Assembly (NCBI RefSeq): GCF_023373525.1
Contig: NZ_CP097218.1
Coordinates: forward strand, 1,488,001 to 1,552,000
Origin: Brachybacterium kimchii
Lineage (GTDB): Bacteria > Actinomycetota > Actinomycetes > Actinomycetales > Dermabacteraceae
Reading direction: 5' to 3'
Length of the DNA: 64,000 nucleotides
The first letter of the stretch is position 1; each line of letters opens with the position of its first letter. The notes under the pieces are model-generated. The model was not told the origin of the DNA. It was given only the letters and a program-made list of their open reading frames with translations, and made no database searches. Of this stretch, positions 49,660 through 62,238 are shown in pieces. The translations under genes and the position numbers were made by a program.

Positions 49660-52578
49660 ATGAGCGAGGCACCCTTCCGCTACACGGCCGAGATGGCCCG
49701 GAGCATCGAGGAGCGCTGGCAGAAGCGCTGGGACGAGGACGGCACCTACGACGCCGTGAACCCGGTGGGGCCGCTCGCGGACGGCACCGCCCCCGCGGAC
49801 CTGCCCGAGAAGATGTACATCATGGACATGTTCCCCTACCCCTCCGGGGTGGGGCTGCACGTGGGCCATCCGCTGGGCTACATCGCGACCGACGTGATCG
49901 CCCGGTACCAGCGCACGCTGGGCAGGAACGTGCTGTACACGATGGGCTACGACGCCTTCGGCCTGCCCGCCGAGCAGTACGCCGTGCAGACCGGCACGCA
50001 CCCGCGCACCACCACCGAGGCGAACATCGCCAACATGCGCCGCCAGCTGCACCGCCTGGGCCTGAGCCACGATCCGCGCCGCTCCTTCGCGACCACGGAC
50101 CCGGAGTTCGTGAAGTGGACGCAGTGGATCTTCCTGCAGGTCTTCGACTCCTGGTACGACCCGTCGGCCGCGAACGCGGACGGCGTGCGCGGGCGCGCCC
50201 GCCCGATCGCCGAGCTGGTCGAGGAGCTGCGCGCGGGCGCCGTCGACCCCTTCGCGCTGGCGGAGCGCCAGGGCATCGCCCTGCCCGAGGACTGGGCGGG
50301 GCGCAGCGCCGAGGACCTGGCGAGGGCCTCCGAGAAGGAGATCCGCGACCTCGCGGAATCCTTCCGCCTGGCCTTCATCTCCGAGACGCCCGTGAACTGG
50401 TGCCCGGGACTGGGCACGGTGCTGGCGAACGAGGAGGTCACCTCCGAGGGCCGCTCCGAGCGCGGCAACTTCCCGGTCTTCACGCGGACCCTGCGCCAGT
50501 GGAACATGCGCATCACGACCTTCGCCGACCGCCTGCTCGAGGACCTGGACCGCGTCCAGTGGCCCGAGGCCGTGCGCTCCATGCAGCGCAACTGGATCGG
50601 CCGCTCCCACGGCGCCCAGATCGCCTTCGGCATCGAGGGCCGCGACGGGGACGGCGCGGGCTTCGAGGTCTTCACGACCCGGGCCGACACGCTGTTCGGC
50701 GCCACCTTCTGCGTGCTGGCCCCCGAGCACGCCCTGCTGGCCGACGTCGACTCCCTGCCGGAGGCATGGCCCGAGGGCGCGAAGGACGCGTGGACGGGCG
50801 GCGCCGCGAGCCCGCGCGAGGCCGTGCGCGCCTACCAGCAGCGCGCCGCCGCGGCGGGCGAGGAGGACCGCACCGCCGAGGACCGCGAGAAGACCGGCGT
50901 GTTCACCGGCCTGTTCGCCGTGAACCCCATGGACGGCCGCCGCCTGCCCGTGTTCACCGCGGACTACGTGCTCACCGGCTACGGCACCGGCGCAATCATG
51001 GCCGTCCCCGCGGAGGACGAGCGCGACTTCGCCTTCGCCGACCGCTTCGAGCTGCCGATCATCCGCACCGTCCAGCCGCCCGCCGACTTCGAGGGCGGCG
51101 CCTGGACCGGCGAGGGCGCGAAGATCAACTCGCGCAACGACGAGCTGGACCTGGACGGCCTGGACAAGGACGAGGCCAAGCGCCTGGCCACCGAGTACGC
51201 GACCGCGAAGGGCTTCGGGCGCGCCCGCACCACCTACCGCCTGCGGGACTGGCTGTTCTCCCGCCAGCGCTACTGGGGCGAGCCCTTCCCGATCGTCTAC
51301 GACCCCGCCGATCCGGAGACGCCGATCGCGCTGCCCGAGAGCATGCTGCCCGTCGAGCTGCCGGAGGTCACGGACTTCTCCCCGAAGACCTTCGACCCGA
51401 TGGACGCCGAGACCGAGCCGCAGACCCCGCTCTCGCGCGCGACCGAGTGGACGCACGTGACGCTGGACCTGGGCGAGGGCCCCAAGGAATACCTGCGCGA
51501 GACGAACACGATGCCGCAGTGGGCGGGCTCGTCCTGGTACCAGCTGCGCTACATCGACCCCTCGGACGGCGCCCACGCGGTCGAGCCGGACAACGAGCGC
51601 TACTGGATGGGCCCGCGCCGCGAGGGCGACGTGGGCGGCGTCGACCTGTACGTCGGCGGCGTCGAGCACGCCGTGCTGCACCTGCTGTACGCGCGGTTCT
51701 GGCACAAGGTGCTGTTCGATCGCGGCGTCGTCTCCAGCCAGGAGCCCTTCCACCGCCTCATCAACCAGGGGTACATCCAGGCCTTCGCGTACACCGATGC
51801 ACGCGGCATGTACGTCCCGGCCGACGAGGTCGTCGAGGAGTCCGACGGGACCTTCACCCACCAGGGGGAGAAGGTCACCCAGGAGTACGGCAAGATGGGC
51901 AAGAGCCTGAAGAACGCCGTCACCCCGGACGACATGTACGACGAGTACGGGGCGGACACCTTCCGCGTGTACGAGATGTCGATGGGCCCGCTCGAGGACT
52001 CCCGCCCGTGGGAGACCCGGGCCGTCGTCGGCTCGCAGCGGTTCCTGCAGCGGCTGTGGCGACTGATCGTGGACGAGGACAGCGGCGAGCTGCGCGTGAG
52101 CGAGGACCCGGCCGACCTGCCCACGAAGCAGGCGGTGCACCGCACGATCGACGGCGTCTCCCGCGACATGGAGACCTTCGGGTTCAACACGGCCATCGCG
52201 AAGCTCATCGAGCTGGTCAATCAGCTCACGAAGTCGGGGGCCTCCCCGCGCGAGGCCGTCGAGCCCCTGGTGATCATGCTCGCGCCCTTCGCGCCGCACC
52301 TGGCCGAGGAGCTGTGGACGCGCCTGGGCCATGAGGGCACGGTGACGCGCGAGCGCTTCCCCGAGGCCGATCCGGAGCTGGTGAAGGCCGACGCCGTCAC
52401 CTGCGTGGTCCAGATCAAGGGCAAGGTCCGCCACCGCCTCGAGGTCGATCCCGAGATCGGCGAGGACGCCCTGCAGGAGGCCGTCCTCGCCGAGGCGCGG
52501 GTGCAGGAGCTGATCGGCGATGCCGAGATCCGCAAGATCATCGTGCGCGCGCCGAAGCTCGTGAACATCGTCGTCTGA
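49660..52578 (+). CDS. leuS: Leucyl-tRNA synthetase
   Basis: 972 residues, the long actinobacterial form. Class I HIGH motif in [12 protein letters not shown], the CP1 editing domain (about 270-480), the catalytic KMGKSLKN loop and a C-terminal anticodon-binding domain. It charges tRNA-Leu and edits mischarged norvaline or isoleucine. AAGGA lies 9 nt before ATG 49660. The upstream leader peptide and terminator suggest that leuS is induced when charged tRNA-Leu is scarce. Confidence 0.96.
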   Translation: MSEAPFRYTAEMARSIEERWQKRWDEDGTYDAVNPVGPLADGTAPADLPEKMYIMDMFPYPSGVGLHVGHPLGYIATDVIARYQRTLGRNVLYTMGYDAFGLPAEQYAVQTGTHPRTTTEANIANMRRQLHRLGLSHDPRRSFATTDPEFVKWTQWIFLQVFDSWYDPSAANADGVRGRARPIAELVEELRAGAVDPFALAERQGIALPEDWAGRSAEDLARASEKEIRDLAESFRLAFISETPVNWCPGLGTVLANEEVTSEGRSERGNFPVFTRTLRQWNMRITTFADRLLEDLDRVQWPEAVRSMQRNWIGRSHGAQIAFGIEGRDGDGAGFEVFTTRADTLFGATFCVLAPEHALLADVDSLPEAWPEGAKDAWTGGAASPREAVRAYQQRAAAAGEEDRTAEDREKTGVFTGLFAVNPMDGRRLPVFTADYVLTGYGTGAIMAVPAEDERDFAFADRFELPIIRTVQPPADFEGGAWTGEGAKINSRNDELDLDGLDKDEAKRLATEYATAKGFGRARTTYRLRDWLFSRQRYWGEPFPIVYDPADPETPIALPESMLPVELPEVTDFSPKTFDPMDAETEPQTPLSRATEWTHVTLDLGEGPKEYLRETNTMPQWAGSSWYQLRYIDPSDGAHAVEPDNERYWMGPRREGDVGGVDLYVGGVEHAVLHLLYARFWHKVLFDRGVVSSQEPFHRLINQGYIQAFAYTDARGMYVPADEVVEESDGTFTHQGEKVTQEYGKMGKSLKNAVTPDDMYDEYGADTFRVYEMSMGPLEDSRPWETRAVVGSQRFLQRLWRLIVDEDSGELRVSEDPADLPTKQAVHRTIDGVSRDMETFGFNTAIAKLIELVNQLTKSGASPREAVEPLVIMLAPFAPHLAEELWTRLGHEGTVTRERFPEADPELVKADAVTCVVQIKGKVRHRLEVDPEIGEDALQEAVLAEARVQELIGDAEIRKIIVRAPKLVNIVV

Positions 52579-52581
52579 TCA

Positions 52582-52619
52582 CGGCGGGCCGACGGGGCAC
52601 GATCCCCGTCGGACCGCCG
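52582..52619. terminator. Bidirectional terminator between leuS and the MFS gene
   Basis: Fifteen paired bases interrupted by one G-A mismatch (52582-52597 with 52604-52619), 6-nt loop, between convergent genes. Confidence 0.65.
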
Positions 52620-52682
52620 CATCGGCGCACGGCGCCCGGACGCGCCTCACGGCGCGAGCGCGCCGCCCGGGGCCCAGCGTCG

Positions 52683-54071
52683 TCACCGGGTCGCCGTCGA
52701 CACGCCCGAGGCGCCCTCCACGGAGGCGGAGCCGACCTCGCGCAGGTCCTTGCCCCTGGTCTCGGGCAGGCACAGGACGATGGTGAGCGTGGAGATCACG
52801 AGCAGCGCGATCGCGTAGATCCCGAAGGCGATCTGGCCTCCGGTGCCCGAGCCCGCGTGGGTCGAGACGAAGGTGTTCACGTACGGCGCGGTGCCGCCGA
52901 ACACGGCGATCGCGATCGCGTAGGGGATGCCGAAGCCGCTCGTGCGCTCGGCGGTCGAGAACATCTCCGCGTACATCGCGGGGGCGTGGGAAAGGAAGCC
53001 GGCCAGGAGCGCGAGCTGCACGCAGATCGCGAGGACCAGCTGCCAGAACTCGCCCTGGATCAGCAGCACCAGCGGGATGTAGGCGATCGCGGAGCCCAGC
53101 AGGGCGATCACCGCGCAGGTCTTGCGGCCCACGCGGTCCGAGGCGATGCCCCACAGAGGCAGGGCGATGATGAGCACGATGTTGCCGATCATCGAGGCCT
53201 CGAACGCCTCGGAGTCGGAGTAGCCGAGGTTCTGCTGGGCGAGCGAGGCCATCGAGACCGACCACACGTAGTAGCAGACCGTGAGGCCCGCGGTCATGCC
53301 GATGACGATGAGCCCGGTGCGCCAGTTGCGCGCGAGCGCGAGCCAGACGTTGGCCCTCGAGCCGCTGGCCTCCTGCTGGGCCTTGCTCTCCTCGAACACC
53401 TCGGACTCGTCCATGGAGCTGCGGATCCAGAGCGCGACGAGCCCCAGGACGGCTCCGCCCGCGAACGGGATCCTCCAGCCCCAGGCGCTCATCTGCGCCT
53501 CCGTGAGCACGCCGGAGAGGACCAGGCCGACGACGAGTCCCGCGAGCAGCCCCAGCGTGCCCGTGACGTAGATCGAGCTGGCCCAGAAGCCCCGCCGGTT
53601 CCGCGGCGCGTGCTCGGCGAGGTAGGTCTGGGCGCTGGGCAGCTCGCCGCCGTGGGCGAGGCCCTGCACGAGACGCGCCACGAGCAGCAGTGCGGAGGAG
53701 GCGACGCCGATCTGGCTGAAGGTGGGCAGCAGCGCGATGAGCAGGGAGCCTGCCGAGGCGCACAGCACGGCGATCGTCAGGCCGTGCTTGCGGCCGATGC
53801 GGTCGCCGATCCAGCCGAAGACGACGCCGCCGAAGGGCCGTGCGACGAAGCCGACGGCGAAGATCGCCATGGTCGCCAGGAAGTCCGAGGCCTTGTTGTC
53901 CCCGTTGAACGCCTGCGCGGAGAAGTACACAGCGAAGCTCGCGTAGATGTTCCAGTCGTACCACTCGAGGGCGTTCCCGATCCCCGTGCCGAGCAGGGTC
54001 TTCAGCGTGGACTGTGCGGGCTGCGCGGGCCGGGCGCCGGCGCCTCCCGGTGTCGTGGGGTGCGTGGTCAT
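52683..54071 (-). CDS. MFS transporter, metabolite:H+ symporter (MHS) type
   Basis: 462 residues with 12 hydrophobic segments. The GWIGDRIGRKHGL motif between TM2 and TM3, repeated in the second half as GIASDRVGRKT, and N-terminal GNALEWYDWNIYASFAVYF mark the MHS group (KgtP, ProP, ShiA relatives) of proton-coupled importers of organic acids or compatible solutes. ATG 54071 has only a weak ribosome site. No neighbouring enzyme hints at the substrate. Confidence 0.88.
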   Translation of the reverse strand: MTTHPTTPGGAGARPAQPAQSTLKTLLGTGIGNALEWYDWNIYASFAVYFSAQAFNGDNKASDFLATMAIFAVGFVARPFGGVVFGWIGDRIGRKHGLTIAVLCASAGSLLIALLPTFSQIGVASSALLLVARLVQGLAHGGELPSAQTYLAEHAPRNRRGFWASSIYVTGTLGLLAGLVVGLVLSGVLTEAQMSAWGWRIPFAGGAVLGLVALWIRSSMDESEVFEESKAQQEASGSRANVWLALARNWRTGLIVIGMTAGLTVCYYVWSVSMASLAQQNLGYSDSEAFEASMIGNIVLIIALPLWGIASDRVGRKTCAVIALLGSAIAYIPLVLLIQGEFWQLVLAICVQLALLAGFLSHAPAMYAEMFSTAERTSGFGIPYAIAIAVFGGTAPYVNTFVSTHAGSGTGGQIAFGIYAIALLVISTLTIVLCLPETRGKDLREVGSASVEGASGVSTATR

Positions 54072-54222
54072 GCCGCCCAGGGAAGCACGGGCGGCGGGTG
54101 GCACGCGGAGGTTTCTGCCCTTCGGACCCGCGGACGCGGAGCTCCACGATCCCCACGAGTCCTCCCCACCGCGAGTTCTCCACAACGGCGCCGCTCCCCC
54201 GGCGGCCGCGGCCGCATCTGCG

Positions 54223-54228
54223 TAGCGT
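54223..54228 (+). promoter_or_regulatory. -10 box of a leaderless promoter (WXG100-like gene)
   Basis: TAGCGT, 7 nt, then ATG at 54236; no ribosome site. Confidence 0.5.
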
Positions 54229-54235
54229 CCGCGGC

Positions 54236-55549
54236 ATGAGTGGATTCCTGGGATGCGACACCGTGCAGATGCAGCAGCTCGCCCGGCGGTTCGAGAGAGC
54301 CGCCTCGGGTCTGGAGACGCGGGCGGGCGTGCTCGACGCCGCCGGAGGTCTGCGGTGGGAGGGGCCTGATGCGGAGACCTTCCTCGCCGCTGCGGCGAAC
54401 GCGGGGCGGCAGGTGCGCTCGCGCAGCGCGAGGCTGCACGCCCTCGCTGATGACCTTCGCTCCCAGGCCGATGAGCAGGAGCAGGTGAGCATGGCCGAGG
54501 GAGCGGGCGGTGCCACGGCCGGGACGTACGCGGCGGCGATCGGGCCGGTGGCCGGCGGGGCCCGGATCGGCCCGGGCTCCGGGGCCGATGGCCTCGATCT
54601 CGGCGCGATGGCGCGCAACGATCTCTTCGACATGTTCGAGGACGCGACCGGGCTCGACGAGGACGATGTGCGCGATCTCGTCGAACCGCATCCGCTCGGA
54701 TACGGCGATCCGGAGGGCATGAGCCGCTGGGTGAGCGAGACCTCCTCCAAGCTCGCGAAGAAGCTCTTCGAGCTCACCCAGCGCCCGGTCCCCGGCTGGC
54801 TGGCTCCCGGGAAGCCCTTCGCCCATCCGATCGACCCCGGTCTCGCGGATGCGGTGCGGGAGCGCGCGGCGGCTCTCGACGCACCGGTGCGCCCCCATGA
54901 TCCGTCCTTCGACCTCGATGCGGCCCATGAGCAGCAGGGGTCGGAGCTGCGGCACTCGCTGCTCGCGCGCGTGCCCTATGCCGGCGAGGCGCAGGCCGCG
55001 CTGGACGCCCGGGACAGCGTCCAGTCGATGCGCGGGCGGATGGAGACGTTCGCGAACGAGCACGGTCTCGGCGAGGCGACGGCTCCGCTGTTCGCCGCCA
55101 TGCGCCTCTCCCATGCACCCGACGAGGCGCTGTTCGGCGAGAAGTCCGCCGTCGGCTCGATGCTGTCCGGCACGGACCAGCTGCTCGGCGGCGTCCTGCA
55201 GACGAAGGACGAGGTGGGCGGCGCCCTGGGCACGGGGGATCTCCCGGGCGCGGCGCGGGCCATGGAGACCGGCGCCTACCGCGAGCTGGGGATCGCCGCG
55301 CACACCGCGACGTCCACGCCGATCTCCTCCTTCGGTCCGATGGTCTCGACCCAGCTGGAGGCGGAGGCCGACATCCTGGACTCCCCGGTCTTCCAGGGCA
55401 CGGGCATCGACGGCGACGCGCTGCGCGCCCGCCAGCAGGAGGTCGACGGATTCGTGGAGGACTTCGAGCGCCGCAGGACCAACCTCACCGACACCGAGCC
55501 GCTGCTGGAGATGCGCCGGAGGGTCGCCCCCATGCCCTGGGACGAGTGA
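54236..55549 (+). CDS. Protein with N-terminal WXG100-like domain and unknown C-terminal region
   Basis: 437 residues. The first about 85 residues form two helices joined by a turn with W41-E42-G43, the WXG motif of Esx/type VII secretion proteins (VQMQQLARRFERAASGLETRA before it, QVRSRSARLHALADDL after it). A Gly/Ala-rich linker follows, then about 300 residues, mostly helical, which I do not recognise (no His/Cys-rich nuclease-like motif, no signal peptide). It may be secreted by a type VII system or be a large chaperone-like partner. No immunity or secretion gene is adjacent. A 17-bp hairpin follows. Confidence 0.65.
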   Translation: MSGFLGCDTVQMQQLARRFERAASGLETRAGVLDAAGGLRWEGPDAETFLAAAANAGRQVRSRSARLHALADDLRSQADEQEQVSMAEGAGGATAGTYAAAIGPVAGGARIGPGSGADGLDLGAMARNDLFDMFEDATGLDEDDVRDLVEPHPLGYGDPEGMSRWVSETSSKLAKKLFELTQRPVPGWLAPGKPFAHPIDPGLADAVRERAAALDAPVRPHDPSFDLDAAHEQQGSELRHSLLARVPYAGEAQAALDARDSVQSMRGRMETFANEHGLGEATAPLFAAMRLSHAPDEALFGEKSAVGSMLSGTDQLLGGVLQTKDEVGGALGTGDLPGAARAMETGAYRELGIAAHTATSTPISSFGPMVSTQLEAEADILDSPVFQGTGIDGDALRARQQEVDGFVEDFERRRTNLTDTEPLLEMRRRVAPMPWDE

Positions 55550-55568
55550 GGCACACGCCCTTGACGCG

Positions 55569-55607
55569 GCAGGGCCCCGTCCGCCGTGATGGCGGACGGG
55601 GCCCTGC
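55569..55607. terminator. Bidirectional terminator between the WXG100-like gene and clpB
   Basis: Perfect 17-bp stem (55569-55585 with 55591-55607), 5-nt loop, between convergent genes. Confidence 0.7.
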
Positions 55608-55642
55608 GGATCGGGTGGTTCATCCCCGCGGAGCGCGGGTGC

Positions 55643-58390
<2,748 letters not shown>

Positions 58391-58522
58391 AGTCGCTGCC
58401 TCCGGTTCGTGGATGGTCGATTCCGGGCCGCTGCGACGATCACGCCCGCACGCGCGCTCTCGATGAGGCGCACTGCGGGGCACGATCCCTCGCGACCCGA
58501 CATGAGATGCAACGTCAGGGAA

Positions 58523-58543
58523 GTTGAGTCTATTCCGCTCAAC
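58523..58543 (-). promoter_or_regulatory. HAIR element (HspR operator) and clpB promoter
   Basis: GTTGAGT (58523-58529), 7-bp spacer, GCTCAAC (58537-58543): matches the HAIR consensus TTGAGT-N7-ACTCAA at all but one position. On the minus strand a TAGACT -10 (58527-58532) lies within it, so HspR binding would shut the promoter; start of transcription about 58520. Confidence 0.75.
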
Positions 58544-58648
58544 CCTGGTCTCCCCGTGGCCTGCCTCACGATACTCGCGCAGGGTGTCGGGCCTGAGGCC
58601 GTCGTCCACAATCGTCGGCCCTCCCCTGTGACGGAATCCCCCTCCCGG

Positions 58649-58654
58649 TAGCAT
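58649..58654 (+). promoter_or_regulatory. Putative prsW -10 box
   Basis: TAGCAT 58 nt before the prsW ATG. No convincing -35. Confidence 0.35.
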
Positions 58655-58712
58655 CGGCACTCCGGCGCCTCCTCGGCTCCCGCCCGCCGTTCCCGTTCCC
58701 CGCGAGGACCCC

Positions 58713-60218
58713 ATGACGCATCCTCCCTCCGCACCTCAGCCCCCGCAGCAGCCTCCGCAGCGGCGCCCCCTCCAGCCCCCACCGCGGGAACAGCAGCCGG
58801 TCCCCCGGGAGCAGCCGGCACCCGGGCAGCGGACCGGCGGGCAACAGCAGGCCGGCGGGCAGCAGCAGGCCACGGGCCAGGGCCCTGCGCCGCAGGGCCG
58901 CCCGGGCGCACAGGGCCATGGGCAGCCCGGCGGCCAGTACGTCCACTACGAGCTGCCGCGCCTGTACGACACCTCGAGCCGTCCCGCCGGTCCGCTGACG
59001 CGCGCCCGCTTCGCTCCCGCACCGGCGCAGCGCCCGCAGCAGGCGCAGCCGGATTCGGCGTGGGCGTCGCAGACCCGCCGCATCCAGGAGGTCCAGCAGC
59101 AGCCGAAGGCGGGCATGCCGCTGCCGATCGTGCTGGGCTGGATCCTCGCGGTTCTCCTGGGACTCGGGCTGCTCGTGCTCCTCACCCTGCTGTTCCTGCT
59201 GTACGTGCTGGAGGGCTCGAGCCCCGGCGCCTGGGTGCTCGAGGCCGTCCTCGCCTCGTTCTCCCTCGTCGTCATCATCGGGGTGATCGTGCTCGCGGAC
59301 CGCTGGGATCCGCAGCCGATCCCTCTGCTGATCAGCGCCGTGCTGTGGGGCGCGGCAGCCGCCGCGGGCACGGCGTACGTGGTCAACTCGGTCGTCTCGA
59401 TCCTCGCCTACCAGGTGACCGGCGACGAGGGCGCCGCCTCGTTCGTGGGGGCAGTGATCAGCGCTCCCTTCACCGAGGAGAGCGCGAAGGGCCTCGGCCT
59501 CGTGGTGCTGTTCCTGGTGGGGCGGCGCTACTTCAACGGTCCGCTCGACGGGCTCGTCTACGGGGCCCTCATCGGGGGTGGATTCGCGTTCACCGAGAAC
59601 ATCACCTACTACGGGAGCGCCTGGGACCACGGCGCCGTCACGACCGTCGCGTCGACGGTGGTGATCCGGGGGGTCATCGGCATCTTCGGCCACGCCATCT
59701 ACACGTCCCTGACCGGCGTGATCATGGGGCTCGTCGCGCGCAAGTGGGGCACCGTGCCGGGCGCCCTCGTCTTCTTCGTGGCGACGTGGCCGGGCATGTT
59801 CCTGCACTGCATGTGGAACCTGTCCTCGTTCCTGTTCCCCGACCTCGAGGGCCTGATCATCATGCTGCTGCTCGAGTTCGTGCTCTCGGCCCTGTGGCTC
59901 GGCCTGATCGCCGTGCTGGTCTGGGACGAGTCGCGCCTGACGCGCGTGCGCCTGGGCGAGTACGCGAACCTCGGCTGGCTCACGCACGAGGAGGTCACGA
60001 TGCTGGGCACCTGGAAGGGACGTCGGGAGGGCCGCTCCTGGGCGCGCACGATGGGCGCCCTGCCCGTCATGAAGCGCTTCATCCGGGAGTCGGCGGAACT
60101 TGCCGCCACCCGCCAGCGACTGCTGGCCGACGGGGCGAGCCCGAAGGCCACCGCGCACGAGAGGCAGCTGCTGGACCGTCTCACCGTGAATCGCCGCGAG
60201 CTGCTCTCCCGGGCCTGA
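58713..60218 (+). CDS. PrsW-family intramembrane metalloprotease
   Basis: 501 residues. A Pro/Gln-rich, disordered N-terminal region (about 1-130) precedes about eight membrane segments. The catalytic motif EExxK is Glu255-Glu256-x-x-Lys259 (FTEESAKG), followed by GFAFTEN and two His motifs ([17 protein letters not shown]), as in PrsW of Bacillus, which cleaves the anti-sigma factor RsiW. GAGGA precedes the ATG. Its last 38 bases overlap the convergent S4 gene. Substrate here is unknown; no sigma/anti-sigma pair is nearby. Confidence 0.85.
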   Translation: MTHPPSAPQPPQQPPQRRPLQPPPREQQPVPREQPAPGQRTGGQQQAGGQQQATGQGPAPQGRPGAQGHGQPGGQYVHYELPRLYDTSSRPAGPLTRARFAPAPAQRPQQAQPDSAWASQTRRIQEVQQQPKAGMPLPIVLGWILAVLLGLGLLVLLTLLFLLYVLEGSSPGAWVLEAVLASFSLVVIIGVIVLADRWDPQPIPLLISAVLWGAAAAAGTAYVVNSVVSILAYQVTGDEGAASFVGAVISAPFTEESAKGLGLVVLFLVGRRYFNGPLDGLVYGALIGGGFAFTENITYYGSAWDHGAVTTVASTVVIRGVIGIFGHAIYTSLTGVIMGLVARKWGTVPGALVFFVATWPGMFLHCMWNLSSFLFPDLEGLIIMLLLEFVLSALWLGLIAVLVWDESRLTRVRLGEYANLGWLTHEEVTMLGTWKGRREGRSWARTMGALPVMKRFIRESAELAATRQRLLADGASPKATAHERQLLDRLTVNRRELLSRA

Positions 60219-60663
60219 GGTCGACGGAGCTCTCGCCGAGGGCGTCGACGGGATCCACCCCGCGACCGCGCAGGCGGTCCATCTCCCGCCGATCCTTCTT
60301 GGTGGGCCGGCCGGCGCCGCGGTCGCGGCGGGGCGGCGCCGCGAGCAGCTGCGGCGCGGGCTCGGGCGAATGGTCCTCGTAGGCCTCGCGGGCGACGGGC
60401 GCGCCCACCCGCTTCTCGAGCAGGCGGGTGACCACGATGATCCGCTCGCGTCCGGGGCGACGCACCCGCAGCTCGTCGCCCACGGAGATCCGCTGCGAGG
60501 CCTTCACGAGGTCGCCGTCGCGGCGCACGTGCCCGCCGCGGCAGGCCGCCGTGGCGGCCGAGCGGGTCGGGAACAGGCGCACGCTCCACAGCCACACGTC
60601 CACGCGCACCGCCGTCGGCCCCGTCGCGCCCGACGCCCCGATCGGCCCCTGCCCGCCGCTCAC
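60181..60663 (-). CDS. S4-domain RNA-binding protein (HslR/Hsp15 type)
   Basis: 160 residues. The S4 domain is clear (VRVDVWLWSVRLFPTRSAATAACRGGHVRRDGDLVKASQRISVGDELRV region), followed by a basic tail. Hsp15 relatives bind stalled 50S subunits with nascent chains, and short ones in actinobacteria are annotated as ribosome-associated heat-shock proteins. GTG at 60663 overlaps the amidase stop codon by GTGA. It ends inside the 3' end of prsW on the other strand. Confidence 0.85.
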   Translation of the reverse strand: MSGGQGPIGASGATGPTAVRVDVWLWSVRLFPTRSAATAACRGGHVRRDGDLVKASQRISVGDELRVRRPGRERIIVVTRLLEKRVGAPVAREAYEDHSPEPAPQLLAAPPRRDRGAGRPTKKDRREMDRLRGRGVDPVDALGESSVDLRPGRAARGDSR

Positions 60664-62153
60664 GGGACATCGACCTCGCGCACGAGCGGCCAGGGATCGG
60701 CCTGCTCCAACTGGGCGGCGAGCGCGAGCAGCAGCTCCTCGTCGCCGCCGCGCACGGCGCCCAGCTGCACGCCGAAGGGGAGCTCGACCCCGTCGATCTC
60801 CTCCCGGTGAAGGGGTACGGACATCGCCGCGCGCCCGGTCATGTTCCAGGTGCTCGTCCAGGGGGTGAACGCGCACTGGGCGTCGAAATCTGCCTCGGGG
60901 TCCTCGAGCTGGAGCTCCGCGGGGAACGCCGGCGGGGCGGCGAGGGACGGGGTGATCACGACATCGAGGCCGTCGAAGGCCTCCCCCACCTCCCGGGCCA
61001 GCAACTGCATCCCCGCGAGCGCGCCGGTGACGGCGCGGCCGTCGTACTCGCGCCCGCGCTCGCGCAGCCAGCGGGTGAGCGGCAGCAGCAGCGCCTCGGC
61101 CTCCGGCGGGAGGTCCAGGGCGGCGGCGCCGACGGTCCACAGCGGCATGAACGTGCGCCAGCGCGTGGTGTCGAAGGGCGCGGGCACCGCCGTGACCTCG
61201 TGCCCGAGCGCGCGCAGCAGGGTGCTCGCGCGCTCGACGGCGCGCAGCGCGGCCGGGTGCACGTCGGTCGCGATCGCGAGGGGCTCGGTGAGCACGCCGA
61301 TCCGCAGTCCCGTCCCGCTCCCGCCCGCGCCGGGGAGCCCACCTGCGGCCTGCTCGAGCGGTGCGAGATAGCCCCCGCGAGGGGCGCGTCGGCCCCAGGC
61401 GTCGCCGGGACGCACGCGGGCGATCAGATCGAGCCCGAGAGCCGCGTCGCGCACGGTGCGGGCGAGGATCCCATCGGTCACCAGCCCCGGCCCCTCGGCG
61501 CCGTGCGGCCCCGGGGACACGAGCCCGCGCGAGGGCTTGATCCCCACGATGCCGCAGCAGGCGGCGGGGATGCGTATCGAGCCGCCGCCGTCGGACCCCT
61601 GGGCGATCGGCACGATGCCGCTGGCGACGGCCGCGGCAGCTCCCCCGCTCGAGCCTCCGGCGGTGCGGCGGGTGTCCCAGGGCGTGCGGGCGGGGGCGGT
61701 GGTGGCGGGCTCGGTGTAGCAGGGCAGGCCGAACTCGGGGGTCGTCGTCTTCCCGATGGTCACGGTGCCCGCGTCGAGGACGTCCTGGGCGACGCCGTCG
61801 GTGACGTCCGCGCGGGTGCCGACGAGGACCGAGCTGCCGGCCTCGAAGGGTTCGCCCTGGATGCGGGTGAGGTCCTTGATGGGCAGCGGCACGCCGAGCA
61901 GGGGGCGGGAGCGCGCGAGCTCCTCCCGGGCGGAGCCGCGGTGCGCGGCGGCGAGCTCCCGGGCGGCGGTCTCGGCCTGGGTGCGGCTGCGCTCCTCGAG
62001 CAGATGCGCGAAGGCTCCGACACGGGGGCCGACGGAGCGGGCCTGCGCGAGGACCCTCTCGGTGTGCTCGCGGACGTCGACCTCGCCGACGCGCAGCGCG
62101 CGGGCGAGAGCGAGGGTGTCGAGGCGGAGGGGATCCGCCGCGGGCATCGTCAT
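60660..62153 (-). CDS. Amidase (amidase-signature family)
   Basis: 497 residues. The Ser-cisSer-Lys triad is present: Lys93 in PIKDL, cis-Ser168/169 in AGGSSGG, and nucleophile Ser192 in DGGGSIRIPA. It hydrolyses an amide, substrate unknown; it is not GatA, as no GatB/C lie nearby and the sequence lacks the usual GatA context. GGAGG lies 8 nt before ATG 62153. It is coupled by a 4-base overlap with the S4 gene. Confidence 0.88.
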   Translation of the reverse strand: MTMPAADPLRLDTLALARALRVGEVDVREHTERVLAQARSVGPRVGAFAHLLEERSRTQAETAARELAAAHRGSAREELARSRPLLGVPLPIKDLTRIQGEPFEAGSSVLVGTRADVTDGVAQDVLDAGTVTIGKTTTPEFGLPCYTEPATTAPARTPWDTRRTAGGSSGGAAAAVASGIVPIAQGSDGGGSIRIPAACCGIVGIKPSRGLVSPGPHGAEGPGLVTDGILARTVRDAALGLDLIARVRPGDAWGRRAPRGGYLAPLEQAAGGLPGAGGSGTGLRIGVLTEPLAIATDVHPAALRAVERASTLLRALGHEVTAVPAPFDTTRWRTFMPLWTVGAAALDLPPEAEALLLPLTRWLRERGREYDGRAVTGALAGMQLLAREVGEAFDGLDVVITPSLAAPPAFPAELQLEDPEADFDAQCAFTPWTSTWNMTGRAAMSVPLHREEIDGVELPFGVQLGAVRGGDEELLLALAAQLEQADPWPLVREVDVP

Positions 62154-62238
62154 CGGAGATCCTCCTGCATCGCGGGATGCCAGGGTCTCACGCGGGCGCC
62201 TCATCCGGTGCGCCCGATGTCCGGCGCGGGGAGGGCGC

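Larger units (their letters stand above)
58391..58712. other. 322-bp divergent region between clpB and prsW
   Basis: It holds the clpB leader (about 130 nt), the HAIR/-10 promoter of clpB (58523-58543), and the prsW -10 (TAGCAT at 58649-58654). I see no further gene or RNA. Confidence 0.5.
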
